A DNA stretch of 64,000 nt from Cafeteria roenbergensis. Lineage: Eukaryota; Sar; Bigyra; Bicosoecida; Cafeteriaceae. Below are positions 53,201 through 62,842 of this stretch, piece by piece (position 1 is the first letter of the stretch; the number at the start of each line of letters is the position of its first letter). The DNA lies in assembly GCA_008330645.1 (NCBI GenBank), contig VLTN01000034.1, forward strand, positions 248,001 to 312,000. The letters are read 5' to 3'. The translations under genes and the position numbers were made by a program. The notes under the pieces were generated by a model. That model was not told the origin of the DNA. It saw nothing but the letters and a program-made list of their open reading frames with translations, and did no database searches.

Positions 53201-56200
53201 GCCAGCTCCGCCCGCAGAGCCCGACGATGCGGCGACTGTGGGCACCTGGCTGGGGCCGTCGCCCAGTGATGCACGCCCTCGGGATGCGAGGTCGCCCACT
53301 GAGTCGTCTCCCTCGCTGCCCAGCAGCGCGTCGCGCGCCACAGCAACTGCAGCTGCCCGAGCAGCCTGCGCCGCGAAACCGCCCCCGCCTCCATGCAAGT
53401 GGGTCTGCCTCAGCGCGTTTTCGGCGTTTCGAAGTGCCGACGCAAGCGCAGCCACCCTTGACGCCAGTGACTCCGCGTCCTGTGTTGCCCGGGCCGCTTG
53501 TGCTCTCACTCCAACGGTGAGCGCCACCGCTGCCGAGTCGGCAGAGCTCGATGCAACGGGGTCACGCCCGTGAGCGACGCGGAAGAGCGACTCTGCGTCG
53601 AGCCTCGCGCGCTCCCAACGCCGAGCCGATTCCTCAAGGCGGCGCCTGAGAGACTCAGCATCGCTCTCAGCGCGCGCAGCGCGACGGTCAGCTTCCTGCA
53701 CAGCATCGGTCAAACGATTCGCCGTTTGCTCTGCGGCCAGCTCGGCATCGGAAGCCGCTCGGCGAGCGGACTCCGCATCCGACTCCGCATCTGCGACACG
53801 CCTCTCTACGTGGGCCAGCTTCGCTCGCAGCTCTGCCCCCTCCGAGGACGTCAACCGCCCCCGAGCCGCAGCAGCTTCGGCGGCGCCACGTTCTGCCGCC
53901 TGCAGGCGCCAACGCTCCGCTGCCGACGTCGCTTGCGACAGGGCCTCTTCAAGAGACCGTTTCTCGCCGGCCAAGCGATTCGCCGAAGCCTGCGCCTTGG
54001 TCGCCGCTGCCTCCGCCTCGACCGCCTGAAGCCGCGCGGCCACCGCTCGCGATCGCGCCTCGCTCAGGCGCGCGTGCAACGCGGCCTCTGACTGCTCGGC
54101 CAAATGTTTCGCCGCTTCGAGCCGGGACTCCGCACGCCGTGACCGGCTCTCTGCTGCCTGCAGTCGGCCGCGCAGAGAGTTCAGGGTGGCCGAAGACGAC
54201 GAGTGACCCCGTCTGCCAGGGGCTGCCGAAACGCGCGACCTGTCATCCCGAGCGGAACCGCCGGCGTCGCTCAGTCCCACGACGCTGGGCGCTGCGTGGC
54301 CTTCACCAACTGACTCCTCGCTGATGTCCAACTGACCGGCACCTGACCCTGCAGCCGATGCGGAACCGCTCCTTGCTGAAGCAGCCACGCTGTCGCCATC
54401 GCCACGGACACCGCCCCTTGCCCTCGGTAGAGCCGTGCCAACGTCGGCACCAGCCTCCTTGGCCGCCCGCCAGGCGGCCTCCGCCCACCGACGCGCCTCC
54501 GATCGCTCTGCCCGGCTCTGCGCAAGGAGCCGCTCCGTCGATCGCACCTGAGTCTCCAGCTCTGCCACTCGTGCCGAGGCTGCAGTCAGCTGGCGGGACA
54601 GCTGATAGCGCTCGTCGACGTCAGTTCGGTCGGCTGCTCGGCGCTGCGCGTCTCTCAATTGCGCAGTGAGCGACGCCCTTGCAGTTTCATGCTCCCGCCT
54701 CTCTCGGGTCAGCTGCGAGTCTGCCTGGTTTCGCGCCGTCTCGAGCGCGCGGGCGCGGTCAGCGAGTCGTGCCACCTCGCGACGAAGCAGAGCCACTTCG
54801 GAGTCAGTCGGCCCGGGACCAACATCGGTCCCAATCAGCGCAGACAGCTCGCTTGCCGGAGCGGCAGCAGCATCGGTGACAGCGTCGGCACCAGCATCGG
54901 CAGGATTGGCAACAGAATCGGCAGGATCGGCCGAGGCGCTCTCCTCTGGGTGGCGGCGCTCGCTTGCGTCGTCGTCGCCTGCGGGAAGCCCTCCATCGGC
55001 ATCACAAGCGGCAGTGGTGCCAGCGGCAGCATCGCCAGACGCAGCGTGAGCGGCCGCAGCTCTTGGAGTTGCAGTTGCAGTTGCGGTTGCTGCTGCAGAC
55101 GACGATGAAGCGGTTGCAGGTCCTCTCTGCGAAACCGCTCGCCTTCCCCTGGCCGCGGCAAGCGCTGCTCGGAGTCGGCCTGCGGTCTCTGCAGTCATGG
55201 CCTTGGCTCTGCTGAGCGACTCCTCCGATGCCTGCAGCTGTGCGCGAAGCGACGCAGTTTCGGTTGCAAGCTGGTCCTTAAGCGACTTCACTTCCGTTTC
55301 TGCCGCTTCTCGAGCTGCCTGCGCCGCCGCCAGTCTGGCTTGGGCCTTTCGTTTGGCCGTCGTTGCTGCCAACTCCGCACGTCGGGCCCTGGCCCTCGCC
55401 TGGTCCGCATCCGCCTCCGCAGCTCCAGCGCGTCGCTCCGCGCTCGAGAGCCGGTCCATCAAGCGACTCGCGCCGACCGGAGTCAGACCACCGCCGGCAC
55501 CAGAACGGCTTCCAGCGGCTCTGCCTCCGGAGTCTGAACTGCCTGCAGAGCCAATGATAACCTTCATGCTTCCCACACTTCGCTGCTCTGCCGTGCGCAG
55601 CCGGATCCGAAGCTCCGCCACCTGAGCCCGAGACTGGGTGAGCGACTCGAGCGTCTCTCGGAACGCCTCAAGGACGTCGCTCTCCCGTGCCTGCACGTGG
55701 TCACTGGACCCCGTCGCTGCCCCTGAAGCGACGCCTGAAGCTGCAACTGCAACTGTGGCTGCAGGTGCAGCTGCGTCCGTGCCCGCTGCAGTCCCGGCCT
55801 CCCCCCGGGATGCGACTCGCTGGCCGGAGGTGGCGTCGGGGACTCCACCCGGCAGAGCCAGTGGTGCCTTCCCCGACACAGCCCCTCGCATCATCTGGGC
55901 GTCACGCTGAATCAGCGGAATGTCACGCCGCACGTGTGCCTGGCCGAGCCAAGCCCTCACGGCACGCCACGGCCGCGCCGTCAGCGTCAGCAACCGACGC
56001 GACCCGTCAGCTGACGCACGAATCGCGCCTGGGGTGAGTGCCGCTGCCGGATCTCCGTTTTGGCCGGGAATGGCTGAACGACGCAGCGAAGTGACGAGCG
56101 ACAGAGGGGTGCCTGTGCCATCGGTGATTCCTTTCGCCGACGCTGGCGCCGTCGGCCCACGGGCGAGGGGCTTTGCACCGTGTGCGCCGGCCGTCGAGCC

Positions 56201-58090
56201 AGCGCCCCCCGCACCAGCACCAGCACCAACACCAGCACCAGCACCAGCACCAGCACCAGCACCAGCACCAGCACCAGCACCAGCACCAGCACCAACACCA
56301 GCAGCACCAGCCGACGAAACCGCAGTCGAAGACGACGACAACGGTCCAGCCTCTGAGCCGGCCACTATCCGCCCGAGCAGCGCCGTTGGCAGAGCCAGAT
56401 CGGTGTCGCGGCGGAGCTCTGCACTCGACAGAGCCGAAGTGCTTCCGCCTGTCGCGGCGTGCGGGGCTCCGTGAGCCAAGCTCCTGTGATCGTCCCGAGA
56501 CCGATGGCTGACAGACCCGTGACCAGGCTGAGCCTCTCCAAGCGGGTGCACAGTCAAGCCAGTCCCAGTCACTCCAACGTCAACTCCGGAGAAATGAAAC
56601 ATCGCACGATCCTTGGCGGTGTCATCGCCGTATTGGAGTCGCTCCGCACCAAACTCCGCACGATGTCTGCCGTCGAGCGCTGCCCAGCCTGCCGCCTCCT
56701 CAGCCTCGGCCTCTGCCTCCTCCACCTCCTCCTCCTCTGCGGTTTCGTCGAGGAAGCGCCCGAGCGCGCTGTCGTCCAAGCCCAGGTCCGCTCCGGACGC
56801 AGCCCCTGCGCCGGGTGCCGACGCGTGCCCCGGTCGCGCGCCCTGCGGCTCCTCTGGCCGCCTCCGGCCTCCCGCGGCCGTTGCAGAGTCCGCCAAGGCC
56901 AGCTGGTGGGGTCGGACCGACCCTGCCCCAGTGGCAGCAGTGGCCGCGGCACCTTGGCTCGACGGCTGAATCGCGGAGGGAAGGGTCGGCCGTCCAGCTG
57001 ATGCGCTGGTGACTGATGCGTGATGCGCACCGGCCGAAGACATGATCGGTGCTGCAGGCCACGCAGAGCCACCAGTGACTTGCGTTTGATGTTCTAGTGA
57101 CCCGCCGACGACAGGCCCCCCTCCCCCTGACGGATCCAGCGGAAACACCTCCAGCGACCCCGCCGGCCCACCGGACGTATGCGTGGCTGCGGCAGACACA
57201 TCCGCTCGCCCGTCGGCACGAGGCGGCGACTGTGATGCTTGGGTGATGGGAAGTGACGGCGGACTGGCCGACTGCGCAGGCGCAGTGGCGCCGCCTGAAC
57301 CCACGGGCCTGTCTGGTGACGGCTCCTCCTCCACGAAGAGCCGGTGCGGTTTCACGTGGTCAGAAGCAGAAGGGGACGTGGCATGTTCCGCGTCAGCTGG
57401 CTGGCGTCCATCGGCAGAGCTGTCCTGGTCGTGGCTCTGCGAGGGCCAGACGTCGCTCACCGGTTCTCCGTCACTGTCCCATACGGCATCAGCGTCGGCG
57501 TCGGCGCCAGTGTCCGACCCGGCAGTGTGCCGGGCAGAGCCAGCGCGTGCAGCGGGTGGCTGTGAGAGCGAACGCTCAGACGCCGTCTCAGAGGCCCGCG
57601 CGGACAGCTCTGCCACTGCCGGGACAACTGCCCCCGTAGCAGCACGCCCGTCGGCTGATGTGGCGACATCCCTGCCGAAAGGAATGCGCTGGAGGGTCGG
57701 GTGGCCGCTTGCATTGCGCTGGGTCTGTTGGTCTGCTGTCGCGGCGCCAGTCGCCAAGCGGTGGCCAATGGCATGGAGGCGGCTGAAGATGTCGTCTTCC
57801 TCATCCTCGTCTTCTTCGGCTCGCACGGCCGTCGGTTTATCGGCAAGATGGGAGGTGCCAGAGGAGCTGGCGGCCGCTTCTCGGTGAGCAGCGTCCGACG
57901 GGGCCTGCGGCCTGCGCGCGCCACGGCTGGACGGTGAGGTGTGCGCCGACGGCGCGGCCATGTCTGCCAGCACCTGAACGTCCATTCCTGCGGCGACAAG
58001 GCTTGCAGCGTGCCGTGCAGCAGCGGTTGCTTCCGGCGACTCGGCCTCCCGTTGCTGCAGCCCCGGCGGGGTGCCCGGCGGGCTGGCCAT
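50273..58090 (-). CDS. Giant intronless coiled-coil protein
   Basis: One uninterrupted frame; the first in-frame ATG (MASPPGTPPGLQQREAES) is at 58090, giving 2,605 residues. Upstream the frame is open to 58201 without a Met. The N-terminal ~780 residues are Ser/Gly/Ala/Asp-rich and probably disordered, with an acidic patch (EEDEDEEDDIF) and a Gly-Ala run at about residues 593-626. From about residue 810 to 1530 a long coiled coil follows with heptads such as LTQSRAQVAELRIRLRTAEQ, EREAETEVK-like segments and AELETQVRSTERLL. Further coiled segments continue past residue 1850. The peptide DAESL (or ESDAESL) recurs at heptad-like spacing. The C-terminus is again low complexity. A golgin, centrosomal or flagellar scaffold is plausible, but no family was recognised. 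It is divergent from TMEM267, with a TATATA box 128 bases upstream. Confidence 0.8.
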   Translation of the reverse strand: MASPPGTPPGLQQREAESPEATAAARHAASLVAAGMDVQVLADMAAPSAHTSPSSRGARRPQAPSDAAHREAAASSSGTSHLADKPTAVRAEEDEDEEDDIFSRLHAIGHRLATGAATADQQTQRNASGHPTLQRIPFGRDVATSADGRAATGAVVPAVAELSARASETASERSLSQPPAARAGSARHTAGSDTGADADADAVWDSDGEPVSDVWPSQSHDQDSSADGRQPADAEHATSPSASDHVKPHRLFVEEEPSPDRPVGSGGATAPAQSASPPSLPITQASQSPPRADGRADVSAAATHTSGGPAGSLEVFPLDPSGGGGPVVGGSLEHQTQVTGGSAWPAAPIMSSAGAHHASVTSASAGRPTLPSAIQPSSQGAAATAATGAGSVRPHQLALADSATAAGGRRRPEEPQGARPGHASAPGAGAASGADLGLDDSALGRFLDETAEEEEVEEAEAEAEEAAGWAALDGRHRAEFGAERLQYGDDTAKDRAMFHFSGVDVGVTGTGLTVHPLGEAQPGHGSVSHRSRDDHRSLAHGAPHAATGGSTSALSSAELRRDTDLALPTALLGRIVAGSEAGPLSSSSTAVSSAGAAGVGAGAGAGAGAGAGAGAGAGAGVGAGAGAGGAGSTAGAHGAKPLARGPTAPASAKGITDGTGTPLSLVTSLRRSAIPGQNGDPAAALTPGAIRASADGSRRLLTLTARPWRAVRAWLGQAHVRRDIPLIQRDAQMMRGAVSGKAPLALPGGVPDATSGQRVASRGEAGTAAGTDAAAPAATVAVAASGVASGAATGSSDHVQARESDVLEAFRETLESLTQSRAQVAELRIRLRTAEQRSVGSMKVIIGSAGSSDSGGRAAGSRSGAGGGLTPVGASRLMDRLSSAERRAGAAEADADQARARARRAELAATTAKRKAQARLAAAQAAREAAETEVKSLKDQLATETASLRAQLQASEESLSRAKAMTAETAGRLRAALAAARGRRAVSQRGPATASSSSAAATATATATPRAAAAHAASGDAAAGTTAACDADGGLPAGDDDASERRHPEESASADPADSVANPADAGADAVTDAAAAPASELSALIGTDVGPGPTDSEVALLRREVARLADRARALETARNQADSQLTRERREHETARASLTAQLRDAQRRAADRTDVDERYQLSRQLTAASARVAELETQVRSTERLLAQSRAERSEARRWAEAAWRAAKEAGADVGTALPRARGGVRGDGDSVAASARSGSASAAGSGAGQLDISEESVGEGHAAPSVVGLSDAGGSARDDRSRVSAAPGRRGHSSSSATLNSLRGRLQAAESRSRRAESRLEAAKHLAEQSEAALHARLSEARSRAVAARLQAVEAEAAATKAQASANRLAGEKRSLEEALSQATSAAERWRLQAAERGAAEAAAARGRLTSSEGAELRAKLAHVERRVADAESDAESARRAASDAELAAEQTANRLTDAVQEADRRAARAESDAESLRRRLEESARRWERARLDAESLFRVAHGRDPVASSSADSAAVALTVGVRAQAARATQDAESLASRVAALASALRNAENALRQTHLHGGGGGFAAQAARAAAVAVARDALLGSEGDDSVGDLASRGRASLGDGPSQVPTVAASSGSAGGAGAASATGASGGPVVGVSSLPGGDAESLGPDGAGVAGGASAAGAEQSQDGQRAVIPAASESDQEPIVPESPVNERLALDASLLLRTLQTDLRADRDASQLQPAPGTAKPEPGTAEPVPGTAEPVPGTAEPVPPPGPAIAGSAAAAGAAAAVAVPGTRASWPADSASSSSADASLGLATHPGQQRAMTPALRPPAHWEGSGIAELSLQLERERRSLLVVQAALQARAAAVRSREAVAGRDVARFREAAEAADARAAEAVRDAESLRVALAARPTVEAWRDARTEIERLRSVAEAASEAGIDSESLMSRAESLRKEASARRRLTRPGHLASIDRQSHESGLSAQVSVMGRADLAAIVKEACVDLGVADPNGLPAAVRTVKRAVSSLPALERFVRAVAAAVPASEASSSGGLQRRARGPAAHAKPQPPRRSLDPAQPRRGADGIQTETGGRAGPPSSASSDQSADGGSFLERVAARVVELRARAEAARRAELLANRLCRALRWRVSRMGEAGRRRVQELADDVATGRAHHSSITGPSTSSAEDQEGRSHETGRIGSRRPAPQDVDARAGALLGVPPGLPAREGLLASDVESLAREVASLVHFENLSLRHHATFAAAEALRTGSAASVEDAILGQCMRAMGVTSLAGVAPTVSRMTQVVAEHRSTLRELADIVGVTGGSSSAGAGHDSSAEDAESEVASGGTQPLGSQRRLPSAASVVRAATAMRDALARLSTRLEGSAPPHGQLVDDDAEPLHHFEEHGKGGGGAASADGARPMHHIHGAGSAGSHAAAEGAAPAGLGGVAGVANDDAAAAAAASEGSVDASAGEAEASDAAGAGPAVRGSARGEPRELPAERRSADARPLSDAWTEHQRTVSRRQAVRRSLDDGLVARTDAGTGSLAGSLAGSAGQSAGHFFDLREEQQQSRRSWQRGRDQHEGGPSRQAGSDADRSDDGASGERWGEVGAAALAQQPAAVWDGGEYGE
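52817..52901 (-). repeat. 21-nt in-frame repeat (PGTAEPV), about 4 copies
   Basis: Four 21-base units encode a Pro-Gly-Thr-Ala-Glu-Pro-Val repeat within a disordered linker of the giant coiled-coil protein. The first three units each contain the octamer GCTCTGCC; the fourth is diverged at that point. Confidence 0.88.
56212..56311 (-). repeat. Hexanucleotide run encoding (Gly-Ala)n
   Basis: About 16 units of ACCAGC (plus strand), with three ACCAAC variants, encode an alternating Gly-Ala run in the N-terminal low-complexity part of the giant coiled-coil protein. Interruptions change GA to GV. It is a length-variable locus by appearance. Confidence 0.9.
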
Positions 58091-58591
58091 CGAGGCCAGG
58101 GACACCTGGCAACGGAACCTGCTGGCCAAGCACGGGCCCTGGGCCTGTGGTCTGGACGTGGGCGGCGCCGGGCTGTGGCAGCCCGCATTCAAACGCGGCA
58201 ATCGCTGTCGCAGGCCCTATATACGCCTCGCTGCAAACACTGGCCGATGTTTGGTCCAGCCGAGCATTCCGCTCGCCACAGCGGCGTTGCAGCGCAGGCA
58301 GCCGAAGGCCGGACAGCGTCAAGTTGGCAGCTGCATCCCTTTGCTGCGAAAGCACGGCGGCTGCAGCGCTCTGAGGCGCTTGGTCGGCAGTTTTGTGCAT
58401 CGGTCCTCCACGCGCGGCTGCCAGCTCGTGCTTCCTCCCCCCCAACACACTCGCCCCTTCCCCCTCTGTCTCCTCAAGGGAGGCTCCCCCAACAAACGGG
58501 TCAACATCGATAGAGCAGGCCGCGCCGGCGTCCAAGTTCCGGCTGCGCGCGCCGCGACACTGGGGTGGTTTTGGGTTGGCCAGACGGGAAG
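58091..58591. promoter_or_regulatory. Divergent region, giant coiled-coil gene / TMEM267
   Basis: 501 bases between start codons at 58090 (minus) and 58592 (plus). It contains CCCTATATACGCC at 58215-58227 but no perfect GGCAGAGC word. Upstream of TMEM267 there are C-rich tracts (58437-58470). No gene is supported. Confidence 0.45.
58218..58223 (-). promoter_or_regulatory. TATATA box candidate for the giant coiled-coil gene
   Basis: TATATA flanked by GC-rich sequence (minus strand GGCGTATATAGGG) lies 128 bases upstream of the ATG at 58090. It is the only TATA-like hexamer of this kind noticed in a promoter region of the window. Confidence 0.4.
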
Positions 58592-59305
58592 ATGGAGGCC
58601 GGCAGCAGGCGTCGCGACGCCATTTGGTGGCTGGCATGCCTCGTTGTGGCCAGCCTCGCGGGGGACGCGGGCGCCGGGCCTGCTGTGCGCGCCGCTGTCG
58701 CGGCGGCGACGGGCCAAGCCTGGGCGGGCCGTGTCGTGGCTGCAGCGTGCGACTGGCTGGCGCATGCGCTGGTGGCAGCCTTTGCGTGGATGTGCGCACG
58801 GGCGGTGGGCGTGCGGGCGACCTCACACCACGCGGCGCTGCGGCAGGCCGCGGCGGCCGCTGCCGTGGCGGCTCTCGTCGACACCGACAGGTTCGTCGAA
58901 ACCCTCTCGCTGCGTTTGGATGCGTCGTCGTTGCTCGGCCGCCAGGCATTCTGGCACTGCCTGCCGAGCATTTGCGCGCTCGCCGCAGCAGCGTACTGGG
59001 CGGGAAGGTGGCGGCCGGACGCCATCGGTCGGTGCGTCGGAGCCACCCGCCACGTGTCGGAGGCGCTGGCTTGCATCGTGCTGGTTGCGGGTCTGACTCA
59101 CACACTGAGAGACGCGGCCCGGAGAGGGCTCTGGCTGCTTCCGCCGGGAAACGGCTTGCGCACTCCGCCGCTTGGCGTGCCGCTGTCCCTTGCGGCGCAG
59201 TGCGGAGTTGCGCTGGCGGCAGGGCTCGCGATGCGCCGCCTCGGCTTGCAAAGGCGCGCGGCCCGAGAAGGAAGCGCAGCGCCGAGCGCGGAGGACGGCG
59301 TTTGA
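58592..59305 (+). CDS. TMEM267: TMEM267-family multi-pass membrane protein
   Basis: A single exon encodes 237 residues from the ATG at 58592 (MEAGSRRRDAIWWLACLVVA); the frame is open further 5' but only through a GTG. Five or six hydrophobic spans are visible. Two blocks match vertebrate TMEM267 (C5orf28): AALVDTDRFVETLSLRL with FWHCLPSICAL after it, corresponding to the IDVDHF...SL...FLHC block, and THTLRDAARRGLWLLPPG, corresponding to the SHHIRDGIRHGLWICPFG block. Length (vertebrate about 215) and order agree. The biochemical role of the family is unknown; the conserved Asp and His residues recall membrane-bound hydrolases of the YdjM type, which is inference. The His of the DVDH motif is Arg here. 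Confidence 0.82.
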   Translation: MEAGSRRRDAIWWLACLVVASLAGDAGAGPAVRAAVAAATGQAWAGRVVAAACDWLAHALVAAFAWMCARAVGVRATSHHAALRQAAAAAAVAALVDTDRFVETLSLRLDASSLLGRQAFWHCLPSICALAAAAYWAGRWRPDAIGRCVGATRHVSEALACIVLVAGLTHTLRDAARRGLWLLPPGNGLRTPPLGVPLSLAAQCGVALAAGLAMRRLGLQRRAAREGSAAPSAEDGV

Positions 59306-59610
59306 GTGGTACGTGTGACTCTGCCCCCCCCCTCCCCCCCGGCCACAAGGCTGTCGGCGGCCAACCGAGAACCGCCATGCCCGCACAACTGTCCTGCTTG
59401 CGGCCGCCAAAACGCATGTTTGCATACCCACAAATATAGCAGTTGAAGCGAGATTGGCGGCTTGCCCGCGCTGCTGCCGCAGGCCACTCACCTCCGGCCA
59501 CGGCCTGAATTCTACCCGGCGCACGTGCAGTGCCTGGATTCCGTCCTGAGGCTGAGCCCTTGCCGGATAGCTCGGGCTCTGCGGCTTGCGGAGGGAGCCG
59601 GAGTGGTGAC
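59306..59610. promoter_or_regulatory. Upstream region of the repeat coiled-coil gene
   Basis: 305 bases with an AT-rich island at 59405-59460 containing AAACGCATGTTTGCATACCC, then CACAAATATAGC and an ATTGG (CCAAT on the minus strand). A near-match GCTCTGCG lies at 59577, 27 bases before the ATG. No gene is supported. Confidence 0.4.
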
Positions 59611-62600
59611 ATGTCTGCTGGCCCCCTCCAATCCGACGTGCAGCGGCTCCGGCGCGAGTTTCTGAGCGCCAGGCGAGCCGCAGCCGAAGCAGATGCGAGC
59701 GGCACGGCAAGCCGCCGTCGGATTGCGACCGGGGCGTGGCAGCAGCCTCCTGTGGACAGCGGGATGTGGTCGGGCAGGCTGTCGACCGTTCGCCGCCGAT
59801 TGCACAGCCCCGCGCCCCGCAGCCCCCCCGCAAAGGGCGGAAGCGGCGGGGATGGCACTCGCCGTCATCGGCCTTTCTCGAGTGGGTCAGGGGAGCATCA
59901 CGTGCCGGCAGTTGCCGGGCACTGGGACGGCTCTGGCTCGCTTCCTGCTGGCTTGGCTGGCCGCAGCTGGCCGCGGAGCAACGGCCAGCCTCTGGCCAGG
60001 CCCGCGTCGTCCGGGCGCTCCCTCCTGTCGCCTCCCCGCGAGGCGTCAGGGGCGCTGCGCCGAACGCCCAGCCCGACGCCCTCCCACCCGTTCAGCGGCG
60101 CCGCCGGCCGCAGCGGGGGCGGCCCTGAAACCGCCAGCCCGGGACGCGGAGTGCCCGATCGAGCGACGCAAGTTGCTCGCGCAAGCAGACGGATTCTCAG
60201 CGCACTTTCACCGACGGGCGCCACAGGTCTCGCGACGCCAGTGCCTGCCATTCGGAAGCGACTCGCGAAGAGGCAGCATCAGCAGCCCATCACCGAGCAG
60301 TCATCACCCGAAGACGACTCGAAGTTGACATTGGCCGGAAGTCTCGGGTCTGACCCCGCTACCACCCTCGCCAGTCCTAGCGGGCAGAGCCGTCTGCTGT
60401 CCCCGTGGCAGCCCCGTCCGCTCGGCCCCAGCCCCAGCGGCCACCTGTCCCCCGGCAGAGCCGCCCGTGGCACCCCCAGCGAGAGCCTCTCACCGGCTCG
60501 GCACCCCGTCACCCCGAGAAGGCCCCCCAGCCAGGCGGCAGGTGGCGTCGGCACCGGCAGCAGCGGCTTCGCGGCCTTGGACGACAGCCCAACTGAGGAC
60601 GCAGAGGCAGCGCGGACTGCCCCACCAGAGGAGACGTTGACCGCGGTTTCGCGAGCCGAGGAGGCCGAGGCGGCGCTGAAGGCTGCACAGGAGGAGACGT
60701 TGACCGCGGTTTCGCGAGCCGAGGAGGCCGAGGCGGCGCTGAAGGCTGCACAGGAGGAGACGTTGACCGCGGTTTCGCGTGCCGAGGAGGCCGAGGCGGC
60801 GCTGAAGGCTGCGCGGGCAGAGGCTGCATCCACAGTTGCGGCTGCACAGGTGGAGACGTCGACCGCGGTTTCGCGAGCCGAGGAGGCCGAGGCGGCGCTG
60901 AAGGCTGCGCGGGCAGAGGCTGCATCCACAGTTGCGGCTGCACAGGAGGAGACGTCGACCGCGGTTTCGCGAGCCGAGGAGGCCGAGGCGGCGCTGAAGG
61001 CTGCACAAGAGGAGACGTTGACCGCGGTTTCGCGTGCCGAGGAGGCCGAGGCGGCGCTGAAGGCTGCGCGGGCAGAGGCTGCATCCACAGTTGCGGCTGC
61101 ACAGGTGGAGACGTCGACCGCGGTTTCGCGAGCCGAGGAGGCCGAGGCGGCGCTGAAGGCTGCGCGGGCAGAGGCTGCATCCACAGTTGCGGCTGCACAG
61201 GTGGAGACGTCGACCGCGGTTTCGCGAGCCGAGGAGGCCGAGGCGGCGCTGAAGGCTGCGCGGGCAGAGGCTGCAACCGCAGTTGCGGCTTCGTGGGAGA
61301 GGGAATCGACCGCGGTTTCGCGAGCCGAGGAGGCCGAGGCAACGCTGAAGGCTGCACAGGAGGAGACGTCGACCGCGGTTTCGCGAGCCGAGGAGGCCGA
61401 GGCGGCGCTTAAGGCTGCACAGGAGGAGACGTTGACCGCGGTTTCGCGAGCCGAGGAGGCCGAGGCGGCGCTGAAGGCTGCGCGGGCAGAGGCTGCATCC
61501 ACAGTTGCGGCTGCACAGGTGGAGACGTCGACCGCGGTTTCGCGAGCCGAGGAGGCCGAGGCGGCGCTGAAGGCTGCACAGGAGGAGACGTTGACCGCGG
61601 TTTCGCGAGCCGAGGAGGCCGAGGCGGCGCTGAAGGCTGCGCGGGCAGAGGCTGCAACCGCAGTTGCGGCTTCGTGGGAGAGGGAATCGACCGCGGTTTC
61701 GCGAGCCGAGGAGGCCGAGGCAACGCTGAAGGCTGCACAGGAGGAGACGTCGACCGCGGTTTCGCGAGCCGAGGAGGCCGAGGCGGCGCTGAAGGCTGCA
61801 CAGGAGGAGACGTTGACCGCGGTTTCGCGAGCCGAGGAGGCCGAGGCGGCGCTGAAGGCTGCGCGGGCAGAGGCTGCATCCACAGTTGCGGCTGCACAGG
61901 AGGAGACGTCGACCGCGGTTTCGCGAGCCGAGGAGGCCGAGGTGGCGCTGAAGGCTGCACAGGAGGAGACGTTGACCGCGGTTTCGCGAGCCGAGGAGGC
62001 CGAGGCGGCGCTGAAGGCTGCGCGGGCAGAGGCTGCAACCGCAGTTGCGGCTGCACAGGAAGAGGCGTCTACCGCGGTTTCGCGAGCCGAGGAGGCCGAG
62101 GCGGCGCTGAAGGCTGCACAGGAGGAGACGTTGACCGCGGTTTCGCGAGCCGAGGAGGCCGAGGCGGCGCTGAAGGCTGCGCGGGCAGAGGCTGCATCCA
62201 CAGTTGCGGCTGCACAGGAGGAGACGTCGACCGCGGTTTCGCGAGCCGAGGAGGCCGAGGTGGCGCTGAAGGCTGCACAGGAGGAGACGTTGACCGCGGT
62301 TTCGCGAGCCGAGGAGGCCGAGGCGGCGCTGAAGGCTGCGCGGGCAGAGGCTGCAACCGCAGTTGCGGCTGCACAGGAAGAGGCGTCTACCGCGGTTTCG
62401 CGAGCCGAGGAGGCCGAGGCGGCGCTGAAGGTTGCACAGGAGGAGATATTGACCGCGGTTTCGCGTGCCGAGGAGGCCGAGGCTTTGATGGAGGCAGCAG
62501 AGCTGGCCGTTGAATCCACTCTTGGCAGGGCCGACGAGGCGGAGGAAAGATTGGCCGAGTCGCAGGAGACGATCGATCGCCTCACCGGTGAGCTGGAAGA

Positions 62601-62782
62601 ACTCACCGCTTGGCGGCGGTCGGCGTCCGAGCGACACTCCGAGTCGCTCAAGCTGTTGGAGCGTCAGGCTGACGGCCGGGTGGCAGAGCTTCAACGAAAG
62701 GTAGAGCTGCTCACTTCGAAGCTGGAGGCGATGGACACACTTCGGCAACGTCTCGAGGCAGCGGAGGCGCGACGCCGACAGC

Positions 62783-62842
<60 letters not shown>

